Part shown: one piece after another, positions 35,295 to 44,632 of the stretch
Layout: each line of letters begins with the position of its first letter
How positions within the stretch are numbered: position 1 is the first letter of the stretch
Assembly: GCA_903826575.1 (NCBI GenBank)
Contig: CAIKEU010000069.1
Span: 1 to 64,000, forward strand
Source: an uncultured bacterium
GTDB taxonomy: Bacteria; Actinomycetota; Actinomycetes; S36-B12; CAIYMF01
DNA: 64,000 bases
Direction: 5' to 3'
The notes under the pieces: generated by a model
The model's input: only the letters and a program-made list of their open reading frames with translations
What the model was told of the DNA's origin: nothing
The model's database searches: none
Made by a program: the position numbers and the translations under genes

Positions 35295-37186
35295 CAGTGA
35301 TCGCTCCCTGCATCGTGCGTGGGCAGTTCTTCGGCGGTTAGGTACTTCTTCAATTCTTCAACATCAAACAGTTCGAGCAAGTCTGGGCGCATGGGCTGCA
35401 TCGGTTGATGCTCAATGACCGCACCTTCACCGTCGTAACGGCAGACGATGTTGAGTTTGCGCCACTCATCGCTCATCTTCGGATAATCATCGCGCGTGTG
35501 ACCGCCGCGACTTTCTTGCCGATCAAGGGATGCCTTAGCAACAGCCTCAGCTACGAGCAGCATGTTCTTGAGGTCGAGTGCCAGGTGCCATCCGGGATTG
35601 AACGCCCGACCACCCTTCACGCCAGAATTCTTGACGCGCACCTTGAAATCCTGCAGACGCGCAAGCGCATCCACCATTTCGCTTTCGGTCCGGATGATTC
35701 CGACCAGATCATTCATCGTGTTCTGCAGATCGGCGTGAATCGTGTACGGATTCTCATCACCAACGTTGGAGAACGGCGCTAGCGCTTCGGCCTCGGCCTC
35801 AGTCAACATGGCATCGGTCACTGCCGGACGGGTCGGGAGCGCCTCAACGTACTCGGCAGCACCGAGCCCTGCGCGGCGACCGAATACCAGCAGATCGGAC
35901 AGCGAGTTTCCGCCAAGGCGATTCGACCCATGCAACCCGCCGGACACCTCACCTGCGGCGAACAAGCCCGGTAACAAGGTCTCCTGTGAATCGGGGTCTA
36001 CCTCGACACCACCCATGACGTAGTGACAGGTAGGCCCAACTTCCATGGCCTCCTTGGTGATATCGACGTCGGCAAGTTCCTTGAACTGATGCCACATCGA
36101 CGGAAGTTTCTTCTTGATGACGTCCGCGGGAAGTCGGCTCGACACGTCTAGGTAAACGCCACCGTGCGGGGTGCCACGGCCAGCCTTCACCTCAGTGTTG
36201 ATGGCGCGCGCAACCTCGTCACGAGGCAACAACTCCGGTGGGCGACGATTGTTGTCCGGATCGGTATACCAGCGATCAGCCTCTTCCGGAGTCGTGGCGT
36301 ACTTATCCTTGAACACGTCCGGGATGTAGTTGAACATGAACCGAGTGCCCTCAGAGTTGGTGAGCACACCGCCGTCACCGCGAACAGATTCCGTTACCAA
36401 GATGCCCTTGACCGAGGGCGGCCAGACCATACCCGTTGGATGGAATTGGATGAACTCCATGTTCAACGTCGTGGCACCCGCGCGCATCGCCAGTGCATGG
36501 CCGTCGCCGGTGTACTCCCACGAACCACTGGTGACCTTGAAGGTCTTGCCGATACCACCGGTGGCCAGAATCACCGCTGGAGCTTCAAAGCTGACGAAGT
36601 TGCCCGTTTCACGGAAGTATCCAAAGGCTCCCGCTGCGCGACCATCGGTCGTCAGCAAACGAGTGATCGTCACCTCGGCGAAGATCTGAATCTTCGCTTC
36701 GTAATCGCCGGTCTCACGGTAATCCTCCTGCTGCAGGGAGACAATCTTCTGCTGCAGGGTTCGGATCAATTCAAGGCCCGAACGATCGCCGACATGCGCC
36801 AAGCGGGGGTATTCGTGCCCACCGAAGTTACGCTGACTGATCTTGCCGTCTGGCGTGCGGTCAAACAGCGCACCATACGTCTCCAGTTCCCAGACGCGAG
36901 TCGGCGCTTCTTTGGCGTGCAACTCAGCCATTCGCCATGAGTTCAAGAACTTGCCGCCGCGCATGGTGTCACGGAAGTGAACCTGCCAGTTGTCATGTGA
37001 GTTGACGTTGCCCATGGCTGCGGCGATACCGCCCTCAGCCATGACTGTGTGCGCCTTACCGAAAAGCGACTTACAGACGATGGCAACGCGCTTACCCTGC
37101 ATGCGCGCCTCAATCGCCGCACGCAGACCTGCGCCACCGGCACCAATGACCACGACGTCGAAGGAGTGCCGCTCAATCTCGCTCAT
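35294..37186 (-). CDS. sdhA: Succinate dehydrogenase flavoprotein subunit (Sdh1 type)
   Basis: 630 aa. The Rossmann FAD motif VVIGAGGAGLRAAIEA is followed by the His for covalent FAD in KAHTVMAEGGIAAAMG. The capping domain has GEVSGGLHGSNRLGGNSL, and the active site carries Arg/His in EFIQFHPTGM. It oxidises succinate. It resembles mycobacterial Rv0248c. It lies 64 bp downstream of the membrane anchor gene. Confidence 0.95.
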   Translation of the reverse strand: MSEIERHSFDVVVIGAGGAGLRAAIEARMQGKRVAIVCKSLFGKAHTVMAEGGIAAAMGNVNSHDNWQVHFRDTMRGGKFLNSWRMAELHAKEAPTRVWELETYGALFDRTPDGKISQRNFGGHEYPRLAHVGDRSGLELIRTLQQKIVSLQQEDYRETGDYEAKIQIFAEVTITRLLTTDGRAAGAFGYFRETGNFVSFEAPAVILATGGIGKTFKVTSGSWEYTGDGHALAMRAGATTLNMEFIQFHPTGMVWPPSVKGILVTESVRGDGGVLTNSEGTRFMFNYIPDVFKDKYATTPEEADRWYTDPDNNRRPPELLPRDEVARAINTEVKAGRGTPHGGVYLDVSSRLPADVIKKKLPSMWHQFKELADVDITKEAMEVGPTCHYVMGGVEVDPDSQETLLPGLFAAGEVSGGLHGSNRLGGNSLSDLLVFGRRAGLGAAEYVEALPTRPAVTDAMLTEAEAEALAPFSNVGDENPYTIHADLQNTMNDLVGIIRTESEMVDALARLQDFKVRVKNSGVKGGRAFNPGWHLALDLKNMLLVAEAVAKASLDRQESRGGHTRDDYPKMSDEWRKLNIVCRYDGEGAVIEHQPMQPMRPDLLELFDVEELKKYLTAEELPTHDAGSDH

Positions 37187-37250
37187 GAAATTCCTTTTCG
37201 CAGTGCGTTCGTACGTCAGATGAGAAGTTCGTCAGATGGAAAACTCGAGC

Positions 37251-38096
37251 CTAGAAGAACGTGAGATCGCTTACGCGGCCCGAGGCCAACAGGTAGACGT
37301 AGAAGTCAGCGACGACCACTGTGCACAGAGAGATCCACGCCCACATCATGTGACGGGAATTCAACTTAGAGACCAGCGTCCACATCTGGTACCGGACCGG
37401 ATGCTTACTGAAGTGAGTGATCCGTCCGCCTACGGCGTTGCGGCAGGAGTGACACGACAGGCTGTACAGCCACAGGCAGGCCGCATTCACGGTGAGGAAG
37501 ACGGTACCGAGGCCCATGTGACCCCACTCGCCGTTGTGATTGCGGAAGGCAAGAATCGCATCCCAGGTCAGGATCACATTGAGAACCAAGCCAAGGTAGA
37601 AGGCGTAGCGGTGCAAGTTATTCAGGATCAGCGGAAGGCGACGCTCACCGGTGTACTTACCGTGCGGCTCAGCGACGGCACACGCCGGCGGCGACAACCA
37701 GAACGAACGGAAGTACGCCTTGCGGTAGTAATAACAGGTGAAGCGGAAGGCCAGCGGAATCCATGCCACCAGTAGCGCAGGTGACATCTTCCACCACGAG
37801 ATTGGCGAGCCCGCAAACTCTGAGCCGGGCACGCACGAGGTCGACAAACACGGCGAGTAGTACACCGAGATGTAGGGCTCGTAGAAGTAGTACTTACCGC
37901 TAAACACGCGCCACGCTGAGTAGACGACGAACGCCGTCAACGCCAGAAAGGTCAGCAGTGGTGCGATCCACCATGCGTCCGTGCGCAGAGTCTTGGCCCC
38001 AATTTGGGCACGGCCCGGGGCTTCAATTCCAGTCGTCGCCATTGCGCTTTCCCATCCTCGTGCCGCATTGCTCAGATTATGCGCTGAGTCTGCCAT
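37251..38096 (-). CDS. sdhC: Succinate dehydrogenase membrane anchor (Sdh1 type, single fused subunit)
   Basis: 281 aa, about five membrane segments (LLTFLALTAFVVYSAWRVF; ALLVAWIPLAFRFTCYYYRK; HRYAFYLGLVLNVILTWDAIL; GLGTVFLTVNAACLWLYSLS; WAWISLCTVVVADFYVYLL). Histidines near segments 3-5 could ligate haem b. A single long anchor like this, rather than separate SdhC and SdhD, matches Rv0249c of the mycobacterial Sdh1 operon. A soluble 35-residue N-terminal leader precedes the first helix. It heads the sdh operon. Confidence 0.88.
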   Translation of the reverse strand: MADSAHNLSNAARGWESAMATTGIEAPGRAQIGAKTLRTDAWWIAPLLTFLALTAFVVYSAWRVFSGKYYFYEPYISVYYSPCLSTSCVPGSEFAGSPISWWKMSPALLVAWIPLAFRFTCYYYRKAYFRSFWLSPPACAVAEPHGKYTGERRLPLILNNLHRYAFYLGLVLNVILTWDAILAFRNHNGEWGHMGLGTVFLTVNAACLWLYSLSCHSCRNAVGGRITHFSKHPVRYQMWTLVSKLNSRHMMWAWISLCTVVVADFYVYLLASGRVSDLTFF

Positions 38097-38190
38097 TTCC
38101 TGCCGTTCCCGTCGTCCCGGCGGGGCATGAAAATGGCTGTTCGTGACCGATCACACACCGTCGCCGCGCTGCGTCCCTTAGCCTTGAACC

Positions 38191-39564
38191 ATGACAATCT
38201 CCGCGACTCCATCCTCGGCAGCGCCGGGCAGCGCCGAATCACGCGACGAATCCGACCGCCGAAGTCGCGAATCCATCGAGCTCGCGCGAGAGATCATCAA
38301 AATCGACTCAACGAACGGCAACGAGACCGCCGTTGCGGAAATCCTCGCCGATTACCTTCGGGCGAACGGAGTTGAGGCTGAGCTCATCGCCAACGATCCG
38401 GCCCGAGCCAACATCGTCGCTCGCATCCCCGGCACCGGCAGGGGACCATCGCTTGCCTTTGTTGGCCACAACGACGTTGTACCCGCCGATCCTCGCGACT
38501 GGGAGGTGCCGCCGTTTGAGGCCGTACTCGACGACGCGGGATTCCTGTGGGGACGCGGGGCGGTCGATATGAAAGACGAGGTGGCCGCTCGCACGGCAGC
38601 AATGGCGTCTTTGGCTCGTCAGGGTTGGCGAGGGACAGGAGACCTCCTGCTCGTCATCGTTGCGGACGAGGAGGACGGCTCAGCGAACGTCGGGATGAAT
38701 TGGCTCGTCAAAGAGCGGCCAGATATCGCGACCGACTTTGCGCTGAACGAAGGCGGTGGGATGGCCTATCCGCTGGCAGACGGACGGGCCGTCATCGACG
38801 TTGCGATCGGGGAGAAAGGTACATGTCCGATTCGGGTGGATGCGCTTGGGGAAGCCGGCCACGCGTCGATGCCCGAGATCGGTGACAACGCCGTACCGCT
38901 ACTGGGCCAACTCCTCACGATTCTGGGTAAAGGACAGGCGGAACCGATTGACCATCCAACGATTCGCGCGATGGTGTCAGCGCTACTCAATGACGATGAC
39001 GCCGTCGATCGACTCGGCCTTGGCGAGGCCATCGCACAAGCATCGCGAATGCATCCACGCTGGCATGGCGCACTGACGTCAACGTCAGGTATCACGATGG
39101 CTCCGACAATGCTGCACGGCTCTAAGGCACGAAATGTCATGCCGGCACGTGCGGCTGTCGAACTCGATTGTCGGATCTTGCCGGGCACCACTGAAGCTGA
39201 GGTCATGGCCGCCGTTCGAGCACGGCTTGGCGATGACATTGCCTACGAACTCTCACACGTAGAAGCCGCAATCCACGGAAATGCGTCCGCCCCAGAGGGT
39301 GCGCTCTGGTCACTCATGGCCGCATATGCGTCGCAGACGTTAGGTTCGCAACTCATGCCCGTGCTGTGCACAGGATTCACTGACTCAGTGTTCCTGCGCC
39401 AGGAGTTTGGCACCGTCGCTTATGGATTCAGCCCATTCACCACGACACCCAGTGAAGTGATCGAAGCTGGATTCCATAATAAGAACGAGCGAGTACACAT
39501 CGACGACATCGCACTGTCGGCAGCCTTCCATGTGCACGCCGCCCAAACCCTGCTCGGGTCGTAG
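38191..39564 (+). CDS. M20/M25/M40 family metallopeptidase (DapE/ArgE-like)
   Basis: 457-aa dinuclear zinc hydrolase. Metal and catalytic motifs are FVGHNDVVPADPRDWEVPPF (His, Asp), WGRGAVDMKDEVA (Asp), IVADEEDGS (catalytic and metal Glu), DCRILPGTTEAEV, and the late GFTDSVFLR. It is close in style to mycobacterial Rv2141c-type proteins. The substrate (peptide, N-acyl amino acid) is undetermined. It is divergent from the sdh operon. Confidence 0.9.
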   Translation: MTISATPSSAAPGSAESRDESDRRSRESIELAREIIKIDSTNGNETAVAEILADYLRANGVEAELIANDPARANIVARIPGTGRGPSLAFVGHNDVVPADPRDWEVPPFEAVLDDAGFLWGRGAVDMKDEVAARTAAMASLARQGWRGTGDLLLVIVADEEDGSANVGMNWLVKERPDIATDFALNEGGGMAYPLADGRAVIDVAIGEKGTCPIRVDALGEAGHASMPEIGDNAVPLLGQLLTILGKGQAEPIDHPTIRAMVSALLNDDDAVDRLGLGEAIAQASRMHPRWHGALTSTSGITMAPTMLHGSKARNVMPARAAVELDCRILPGTTEAEVMAAVRARLGDDIAYELSHVEAAIHGNASAPEGALWSLMAAYASQTLGSQLMPVLCTGFTDSVFLRQEFGTVAYGFSPFTTTPSEVIEAGFHNKNERVHIDDIALSAAFHVHAAQTLLGS

Positions 39565-39593
39565 CCGCGGCCGGCCCACCCGAGTTGACGTCG

Positions 39594-40814
39594 CTAGTCG
39601 GCGATCGGATGTAGGAACAGACCACTGGCGAGTTTGGGTTCGAACCAGGTCGACTTAGGCGGCATCACTTTGCCGTCCGACGCAACGTCGACGAGTTCCT
39701 GCGTCGAGGTTGGGCACAGAGTAAATCCAACTTCCGCGCGACCGCCATCAACCAGTCGCTCGATCTCTGCCGTACCTCGAATCCCACCGACGAAGGCAAT
39801 GCGAGCATCTGTGCGTGGATCGCCAATACCCAGTAGCGGCGAAAGAACACGATCCTGAAGCAGCGAGACATCAAGGCGGGCTAGTGGATCCGACTCATCA
39901 ACGTCGTCGATTCGACCCACCAGCCAACGCCCATCAATGTAGAGGCCAAACTCGTGGCGATCTGCAGGCGACACTGCCTGCGCTGATTCAGTCAACGCCA
40001 TAACCTCGCCGAGCACATTGAGGAACTCGCTCGACGAACGGCCATGGAGGTCTGCGACAACTCTGTTGTACGCCATGACATGAACATCGTCGAGTGGGAA
40101 CACCACTGCCAAGAACGAGTCATGCTCACCCGCTTGACCAAGTCTTGCCGCATGGACACGCGACGCTGCCGCACTGCGGTGATGTCCATCGGCGACGTAC
40201 AGATCACCGGCTTGCGCCAGCGCGCGGTGCAGCGCGGATACTTCTGAAGCGTCGTCAATAACCCAAAGCGTGTGAGCAATTCCCTCGCGGCTCACTACAT
40301 CGATAGCAGGATCGCGATCCATCGTCCGACGCACAATCGCGTCAACATCCGCCGATCGTCGACTCAGCAGAAACACCGGCTCGTCTTGGGCATCGAGTGC
40401 CTCAATGTGTTTAACCCGATCGAGCTCTTTATCCGGGCGGGTGTACTCATGAACGCGCACGCGCCCAGCGTCGTAGTCATCGACGGAAACCGCGGCAACA
40501 ATCCCGATCTGAGTCACCGCGCCCATGACCAAGCGATACACCGAGTAGGTCGGAACAACGTCACGAATGAGCACGCCGCGAGCCACGAACTCGTCGAGAT
40601 TTACTCGCCCACGGGCATACACCTCGTCCGCGTGCGGATCAACGTGCGCCGGCAGATCAATCTCGGGGCGAGAAACTCGTAGGAACGAGTCAGGATCTCC
40701 GCCTGCGTAGGAGCGCGCTTCTTCAACATCAATTACGTCGTACGGTGGCGAGATCAACGCCTGAGCGCGACCCGAAGCTGGTCGAAGCGCACGGAACGGA
40801 CGAACGTCAACCAC
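39594..40814 (-). CDS. DUF1015 family protein
   Basis: 406 aa from GTG 40814, which has a good AGGAGG site; a longer TTG start is unlikely. Conserved points are VRPFRALRP, ISPPYDVID, FLRVSRPEIDLP, YVADGHHRSAAASRVH and the C-terminal LCPTSTQELVDVA. Some DUF1015 members have been shown to be ATP-dependent serine kinases related to the ParB fold. The role here is unknown. It is in the same direction as the glucokinase-like gene upstream, 33 bp apart. Confidence 0.88.
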   Translation of the reverse strand: MVDVRPFRALRPASGRAQALISPPYDVIDVEEARSYAGGDPDSFLRVSRPEIDLPAHVDPHADEVYARGRVNLDEFVARGVLIRDVVPTYSVYRLVMGAVTQIGIVAAVSVDDYDAGRVRVHEYTRPDKELDRVKHIEALDAQDEPVFLLSRRSADVDAIVRRTMDRDPAIDVVSREGIAHTLWVIDDASEVSALHRALAQAGDLYVADGHHRSAAASRVHAARLGQAGEHDSFLAVVFPLDDVHVMAYNRVVADLHGRSSSEFLNVLGEVMALTESAQAVSPADRHEFGLYIDGRWLVGRIDDVDESDPLARLDVSLLQDRVLSPLLGIGDPRTDARIAFVGGIRGTAEIERLVDGGRAEVGFTLCPTSTQELVDVASDGKVMPPKSTWFEPKLASGLFLHPIAD

Positions 40815-40847
40815 GGATCCTCCTGACAAGTAACAACGATGACGAAC

Positions 40848-41606
40848 CTAGCGCGTGCGCAAATCCCACGCTCGCACACCTCCGACAATGCCAGCGGTAT
40901 TTGGCACGATCACAACGTCATCACCGAGCTCGGCCACAACATCGGCAGTGATAACACGGGCGTTACCACCGCCTAGGTACAGCCGGTCCCACACGAACAT
41001 CGGTCGCAACGCGTCGACCACTCGACGTACCCGACGGGACCAAAAGGCCGGGCCAAGGCGTCGCCGCTCCCGATCGCCGATATAGGTGTCGTACGTCAGA
41101 CCCCAGCGAACAGGTGCTTGAGATAACTCCAGATGCGGAGCAAGTCGACCGCCGTCAAAAAGCGCACATCCAAGCCCGGTGCCGAGAGTAAGAACGAGTT
41201 CAAGTCCGGCACCGGTCACGACCCCAGCGCCATGAACCTCAGCATCATTCAAGACCAATGTTGGGATTCCAAACAGGTCAGTCAACGCAGCCTCAGCGTC
41301 AAACCCATGCCATTGATCCACCAGGTCGGGGTGGATGCGGCTTCGCGGACCAGCCTCAGTGATGTAATGCGGTGTTTGGATCACAACTCCGTGCCGAATC
41401 ATGCCCGGGATTCCCACCGTTGCACGATTGGCGTTGGGTAGTTCGTCGGCCAATTCCTTCAACGTCGTCAGGAATCGATCAATCGACAGCGGGTAGGGAG
41501 TGGGGACGCGATGCGGCTTGACCCGGATAGTTCCCACCTCGTCAAGCACCGAGGCTTTGATTCCGGAGCCACCGCAATCGACGGCCAGGGTGAGACTCAC
41601 GTGCAC
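40848..41606 (-). CDS. ppgK: Polyphosphate-glucokinase-like ROK family kinase
   Basis: 252 aa. The ASKHA phosphate-1 motif is LAVDCGGSGIKASVLD, then ATVGIPGMI, the catalytic LVLNDAEVHGAG, and the adenosine/phosphate motif LTLGTGLGCALFDGG. This layout and length match actinobacterial polyphosphate/ATP-dependent glucokinase. The usual ROK zinc motif (CxCGxxGCxE) is absent, as in that family. The assigned substrate is inference. Confidence 0.8.
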   Translation of the reverse strand: MHVSLTLAVDCGGSGIKASVLDEVGTIRVKPHRVPTPYPLSIDRFLTTLKELADELPNANRATVGIPGMIRHGVVIQTPHYITEAGPRSRIHPDLVDQWHGFDAEAALTDLFGIPTLVLNDAEVHGAGVVTGAGLELVLTLGTGLGCALFDGGRLAPHLELSQAPVRWGLTYDTYIGDRERRRLGPAFWSRRVRRVVDALRPMFVWDRLYLGGGNARVITADVVAELGDDVVIVPNTAGIVGGVRAWDLRTR

Positions 41607-41681
41607 AGTGTGACGGACAGATCAGCGGGAGTCACGCAATGCCCATGAAATGAACTGTCACCTGAAATCCACAGCCGCTCA

Positions 41682-43727
41682 CTATGAGTGGGCGGCCTGA
41701 TCCCGCTCGGCGAGTTTTGCCAATCGTGCGTTGTACTCCGCCAGCTCATCGTGTCCAACACCACTGGCCGCAGCGCGATCCTGCGCGCGGTCGGATCGAC
41801 GCGCCTCACGCTCATCGGAACGCATCCACTGGAAAAACATCACGGCCATCATGATCACCATGGGAATCTCGCCCATTGCCCAACCGGCACTTGCTCCGAG
41901 ATGCTGATCAGCCAAAAGATCAGTTGCGTAGGGTCGTTGCAATGAGACGTAGAACTCTTTAGCGAGAACCGTTGACGACATCATGAGCGCAATGTTGAAG
42001 AACGAGTGAATCGGCATGACGATTAGCATGATCGCCATACTCACTATGTACGGCGGCTTATGTGGTGACGGATCCACGCCAATCAACACCCAAAAGAACA
42101 GATAACCACTCAGTAAGAAATGCACACCAATCACGATGTGCCCGAGGTGAGTAGAGATAAGCGCCGGAAAGAGCGGCGTGAAGTAAAGCAGGTAAAAACT
42201 GCCGACGAAAATGATGGTGGCAACAATCGGGTAGCTAACGAACTGCACATACTTTGACGACAGCACACTCATCAGAACTTCACGTGGTCCCCGCTCGTCC
42301 GGCCTTCGCGGAAGGGTCCGCAGAGCCAAGGTGATGGGTGCACCGAGCACTAGGAAAATCGGTATCACCATCGCTTCGAGCATGTGCGAATACATGTGCA
42401 TGCTGAACATCACGTGCGTATAGGTTGCAAAACCTGATTGCGTTAGCAAACTCAGCATGGCAACTCCGACGAACCATGACACCGCTCGCCCCACTGGCCA
42501 AGCATCGCCCGAGCGCTTCATGACCCGCAGTCCGGTGGCATACAGGGCTGCCATCAAAATCACGACCGTAAGCCAGAATCCGTCGATCCGGGCCTGACCC
42601 CACAGCAGTTGCGCGATATCGGGTGCAGGTGGCAAATCGAATCCGAGGATCGATCGTGCCGGCGATAGGGAATTTGGATCAACTGCACCGGAAATCGGTG
42701 GCGGCGTGCGCGAAAGTGCAACTCCCACGCCAACAGTCGCGGCCATGATGACAACATCAAGGGCAGCCGCCCGTAGGAACGCGAAGCGAGTGGAATCCTC
42801 GGCCAGAGCGGGAATGATGCGCCGCCGGTACCAGAAACCGAACAGACTCAGAACCAACATCAGAATCACCTTGACGATGATGATTCGACCGTATGAAGTA
42901 GTAAAAAGATCGACCGGAGTCGCGAGCCTTATCCACGCGCTCAAGGCACCACTGATCGCAACGCCGACAGCGCACCACAGCGCCAAAGCTGAGAACCGTG
43001 GGACCGCAACGGGGTACGAACGACGATCGGACGTCCCAAGCAACACCAGCGCGGCCAGTCCCCCACACCACAGGCTTAGCGAAATGACATGGACCATCAA
43101 CGCACTGACCGCGATGGTGTGATCCGACGATGTGCCGGCATGCCCGGTAAGGACAGGCGGAACAAGCGCAACGACGGCGAGCAGCCCACATTCCAGCGCA
43201 CCAACTGTGGTGCGCGTGTACGTCGTGATCACCGCAACTAGGCCAGCGAGAACAGCTTGCACAACTAGGGCGCGGCCGAGATCAATCTGCGTGAAGAAAC
43301 TCCACAGCACGGTCGGGTCGGCCGCCTGCGGCAGCGGTTGGGCCAGTACATTCGACAGCGTGAAGATCGCCTGAAGGGCAATACACCCCGCCCAGACAAC
43401 GGCCGACCACCGAGCGGCGCGAGTCCATGTTAGGCGAGCCCCGGCGAGCACTCCGTCACGCGCTGGAACCAGGAAAGCACCAAGTAGCAGTAGTCCAATC
43501 GTCAAGATCCCAGCTAAGTCAGACAGCGTGCGCACAACTGGCAGCGCCCACGCCGTTCCCAATCCGGGATCAGGGATGCCAACGGGGCTTGCAGCCGGAC
43601 GTCCGTCACCGAGCCATAGGAATAGTGCCGTCGTGAACAGCGCAGTAACTACCCATGAGACCAAGAGCGGGCCGCTGCGAAGTGAGGGCAGAGATTGCTT
43701 CGGCGGAGACTGAGTCTGGGTGGTCAC
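41682..43727 (-). CDS. Bifunctional CopD / cytochrome c oxidase assembly CtaG-like membrane protein
   Basis: 681 aa, about fourteen membrane segments. The N-terminal half (to about 330) is a CopD-like copper-resistance region (ALVVQAVLAGLVAVITTYT; SLWCGGLAALVLLG). The C-terminal half (about 360-640) is Caa3_CtaG (MHMYSHMLEAMVIPIFLVLGAP; HFLLSGYLFFWVLIGVDPSPHK; WAMGEIPMVIMMAVMFFQWMR). It is probably copper delivery or haem-copper oxidase assembly. The two-domain fusion is common in actinobacteria. It starts on a GTGA overlap with a small upstream gene. Confidence 0.92.
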   Translation of the reverse strand: MTTQTQSPPKQSLPSLRSGPLLVSWVVTALFTTALFLWLGDGRPAASPVGIPDPGLGTAWALPVVRTLSDLAGILTIGLLLLGAFLVPARDGVLAGARLTWTRAARWSAVVWAGCIALQAIFTLSNVLAQPLPQAADPTVLWSFFTQIDLGRALVVQAVLAGLVAVITTYTRTTVGALECGLLAVVALVPPVLTGHAGTSSDHTIAVSALMVHVISLSLWCGGLAALVLLGTSDRRSYPVAVPRFSALALWCAVGVAISGALSAWIRLATPVDLFTTSYGRIIIVKVILMLVLSLFGFWYRRRIIPALAEDSTRFAFLRAAALDVVIMAATVGVGVALSRTPPPISGAVDPNSLSPARSILGFDLPPAPDIAQLLWGQARIDGFWLTVVILMAALYATGLRVMKRSGDAWPVGRAVSWFVGVAMLSLLTQSGFATYTHVMFSMHMYSHMLEAMVIPIFLVLGAPITLALRTLPRRPDERGPREVLMSVLSSKYVQFVSYPIVATIIFVGSFYLLYFTPLFPALISTHLGHIVIGVHFLLSGYLFFWVLIGVDPSPHKPPYIVSMAIMLIVMPIHSFFNIALMMSSTVLAKEFYVSLQRPYATDLLADQHLGASAGWAMGEIPMVIMMAVMFFQWMRSDEREARRSDRAQDRAAASGVGHDELAEYNARLAKLAERDQAAHS

Positions 43728-43996
43728 TGGGTGCGCCGGCCATAGAGGAAACTGACCCCAACGATCAAGACGAGTCCAATCACCAAGCCAAAGGGCGCAA
43801 GCCCGCCAATTGGTGACGGTGCTGTCTGACCTGAAGGCGGCGGGGTCGGGGTCGCCGATGCACTAGTCGGCGCAACGAGCATTGTCGACGCGAGAACGCC
43901 GGGGCCGTTGATGGCCTGATGTGGCACCGCGAGCAACGAGTGCCCACTAGTAGATATTGGGAACCGAATTGCACTGTGAGTCAACGGTTCCGGCAC
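43724..43996 (-). CDS. Small membrane-anchored protein coupled to the CopD-CtaG gene
   Basis: Up to 90 aa. A proline/threonine/serine-rich stretch (about 45-62) is followed by one C-terminal membrane helix (FGLVIGLVLIVGVSFLYG) and a basic end. It may be the remnant or short form of a CopC/YcnJ-type periplasmic partner, but no copper-binding motif is seen. The stop TGA overlaps the GTG of the downstream gene, which supports a real gene; the start is uncertain. Confidence 0.55.
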   Translation of the reverse strand: MPEPLTHSAIRFPISTSGHSLLAVPHQAINGPGVLASTMLVAPTSASATPTPPPSGQTAPSPIGGLAPFGLVIGLVLIVGVSFLYGRRTQ

Positions 43997-44266
43997 CGTT
44001 CCAGATTACCCCCCCTAGACGGACACCGCTCACGACGACACCGCCAGAAGACCCAGCTGGGCTAAGGACCACGATGTTGTGAATCACGAGGAGATTTCGA
44101 CCGATTCGTAACTGTTCAAGGAATATTTCCCCTAATACTTCCTCTCACTTTGCTCACCAAAAGTCGCTTCGTGCTGGCAGGCGTTCTAAATTGAGACGTC
44201 ACACGCGATCGGAGCCGATACCTGGCCTCTGCTTTGCGCCACACCTAAAGACTCACCGGAGATCCC

Positions 44267-44632
44267 GTGTCTGATCACCTTCCCGTCGTGTTGGATGAAG
44301 CCCGGTTGACGTCCTTAGTCGACGAAATCGGTGACCGCGGTTTGGTGATGGAGGCAGTGCAGGCGTTCGTCGACGAATTGCCCGGCCGGCTCCAAGCGAT
44401 TCGCGACGCTGTTGCCGAAGGGGATCCTGAACGAATTCGCTCCGTAGCACACGCCCTTGGCTCCCCCGCAGCGATGCTTGGAGCAACCGCCGTTTCCGTG
44501 AGCACCAAGGAGATGCAGCGTGCAGCCCTCAGCGAAGAGACAGAAGACATGGACGAGCGGCTCACTGAAGTCGAGACGGCTGGACGGTTGTCCGTCGCAG
44601 CGATGACCGATTACCTCGCACGATCACGCTAG
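44267..44632 (+). CDS. Hpt (histidine phosphotransfer) domain protein
   Basis: 121-aa four-helix Hpt protein, GTG start. The active His is His62 in AHALGSPAAMLGA; the usual HxLKGxA reads HALGSPA, so the conserved Lys is Gly. It would carry phosphate between receivers of the adjacent hybrid proteins. Its stop overlaps the convergent GAF-receiver gene's stop on the other strand (CTAG), so it is opposite the H-NOX operon rather than in it. Confidence 0.87.
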   Translation: MSDHLPVVLDEARLTSLVDEIGDRGLVMEAVQAFVDELPGRLQAIRDAVAEGDPERIRSVAHALGSPAAMLGATAVSVSTKEMQRAALSEETEDMDERLTEVETAGRLSVAAMTDYLARSR

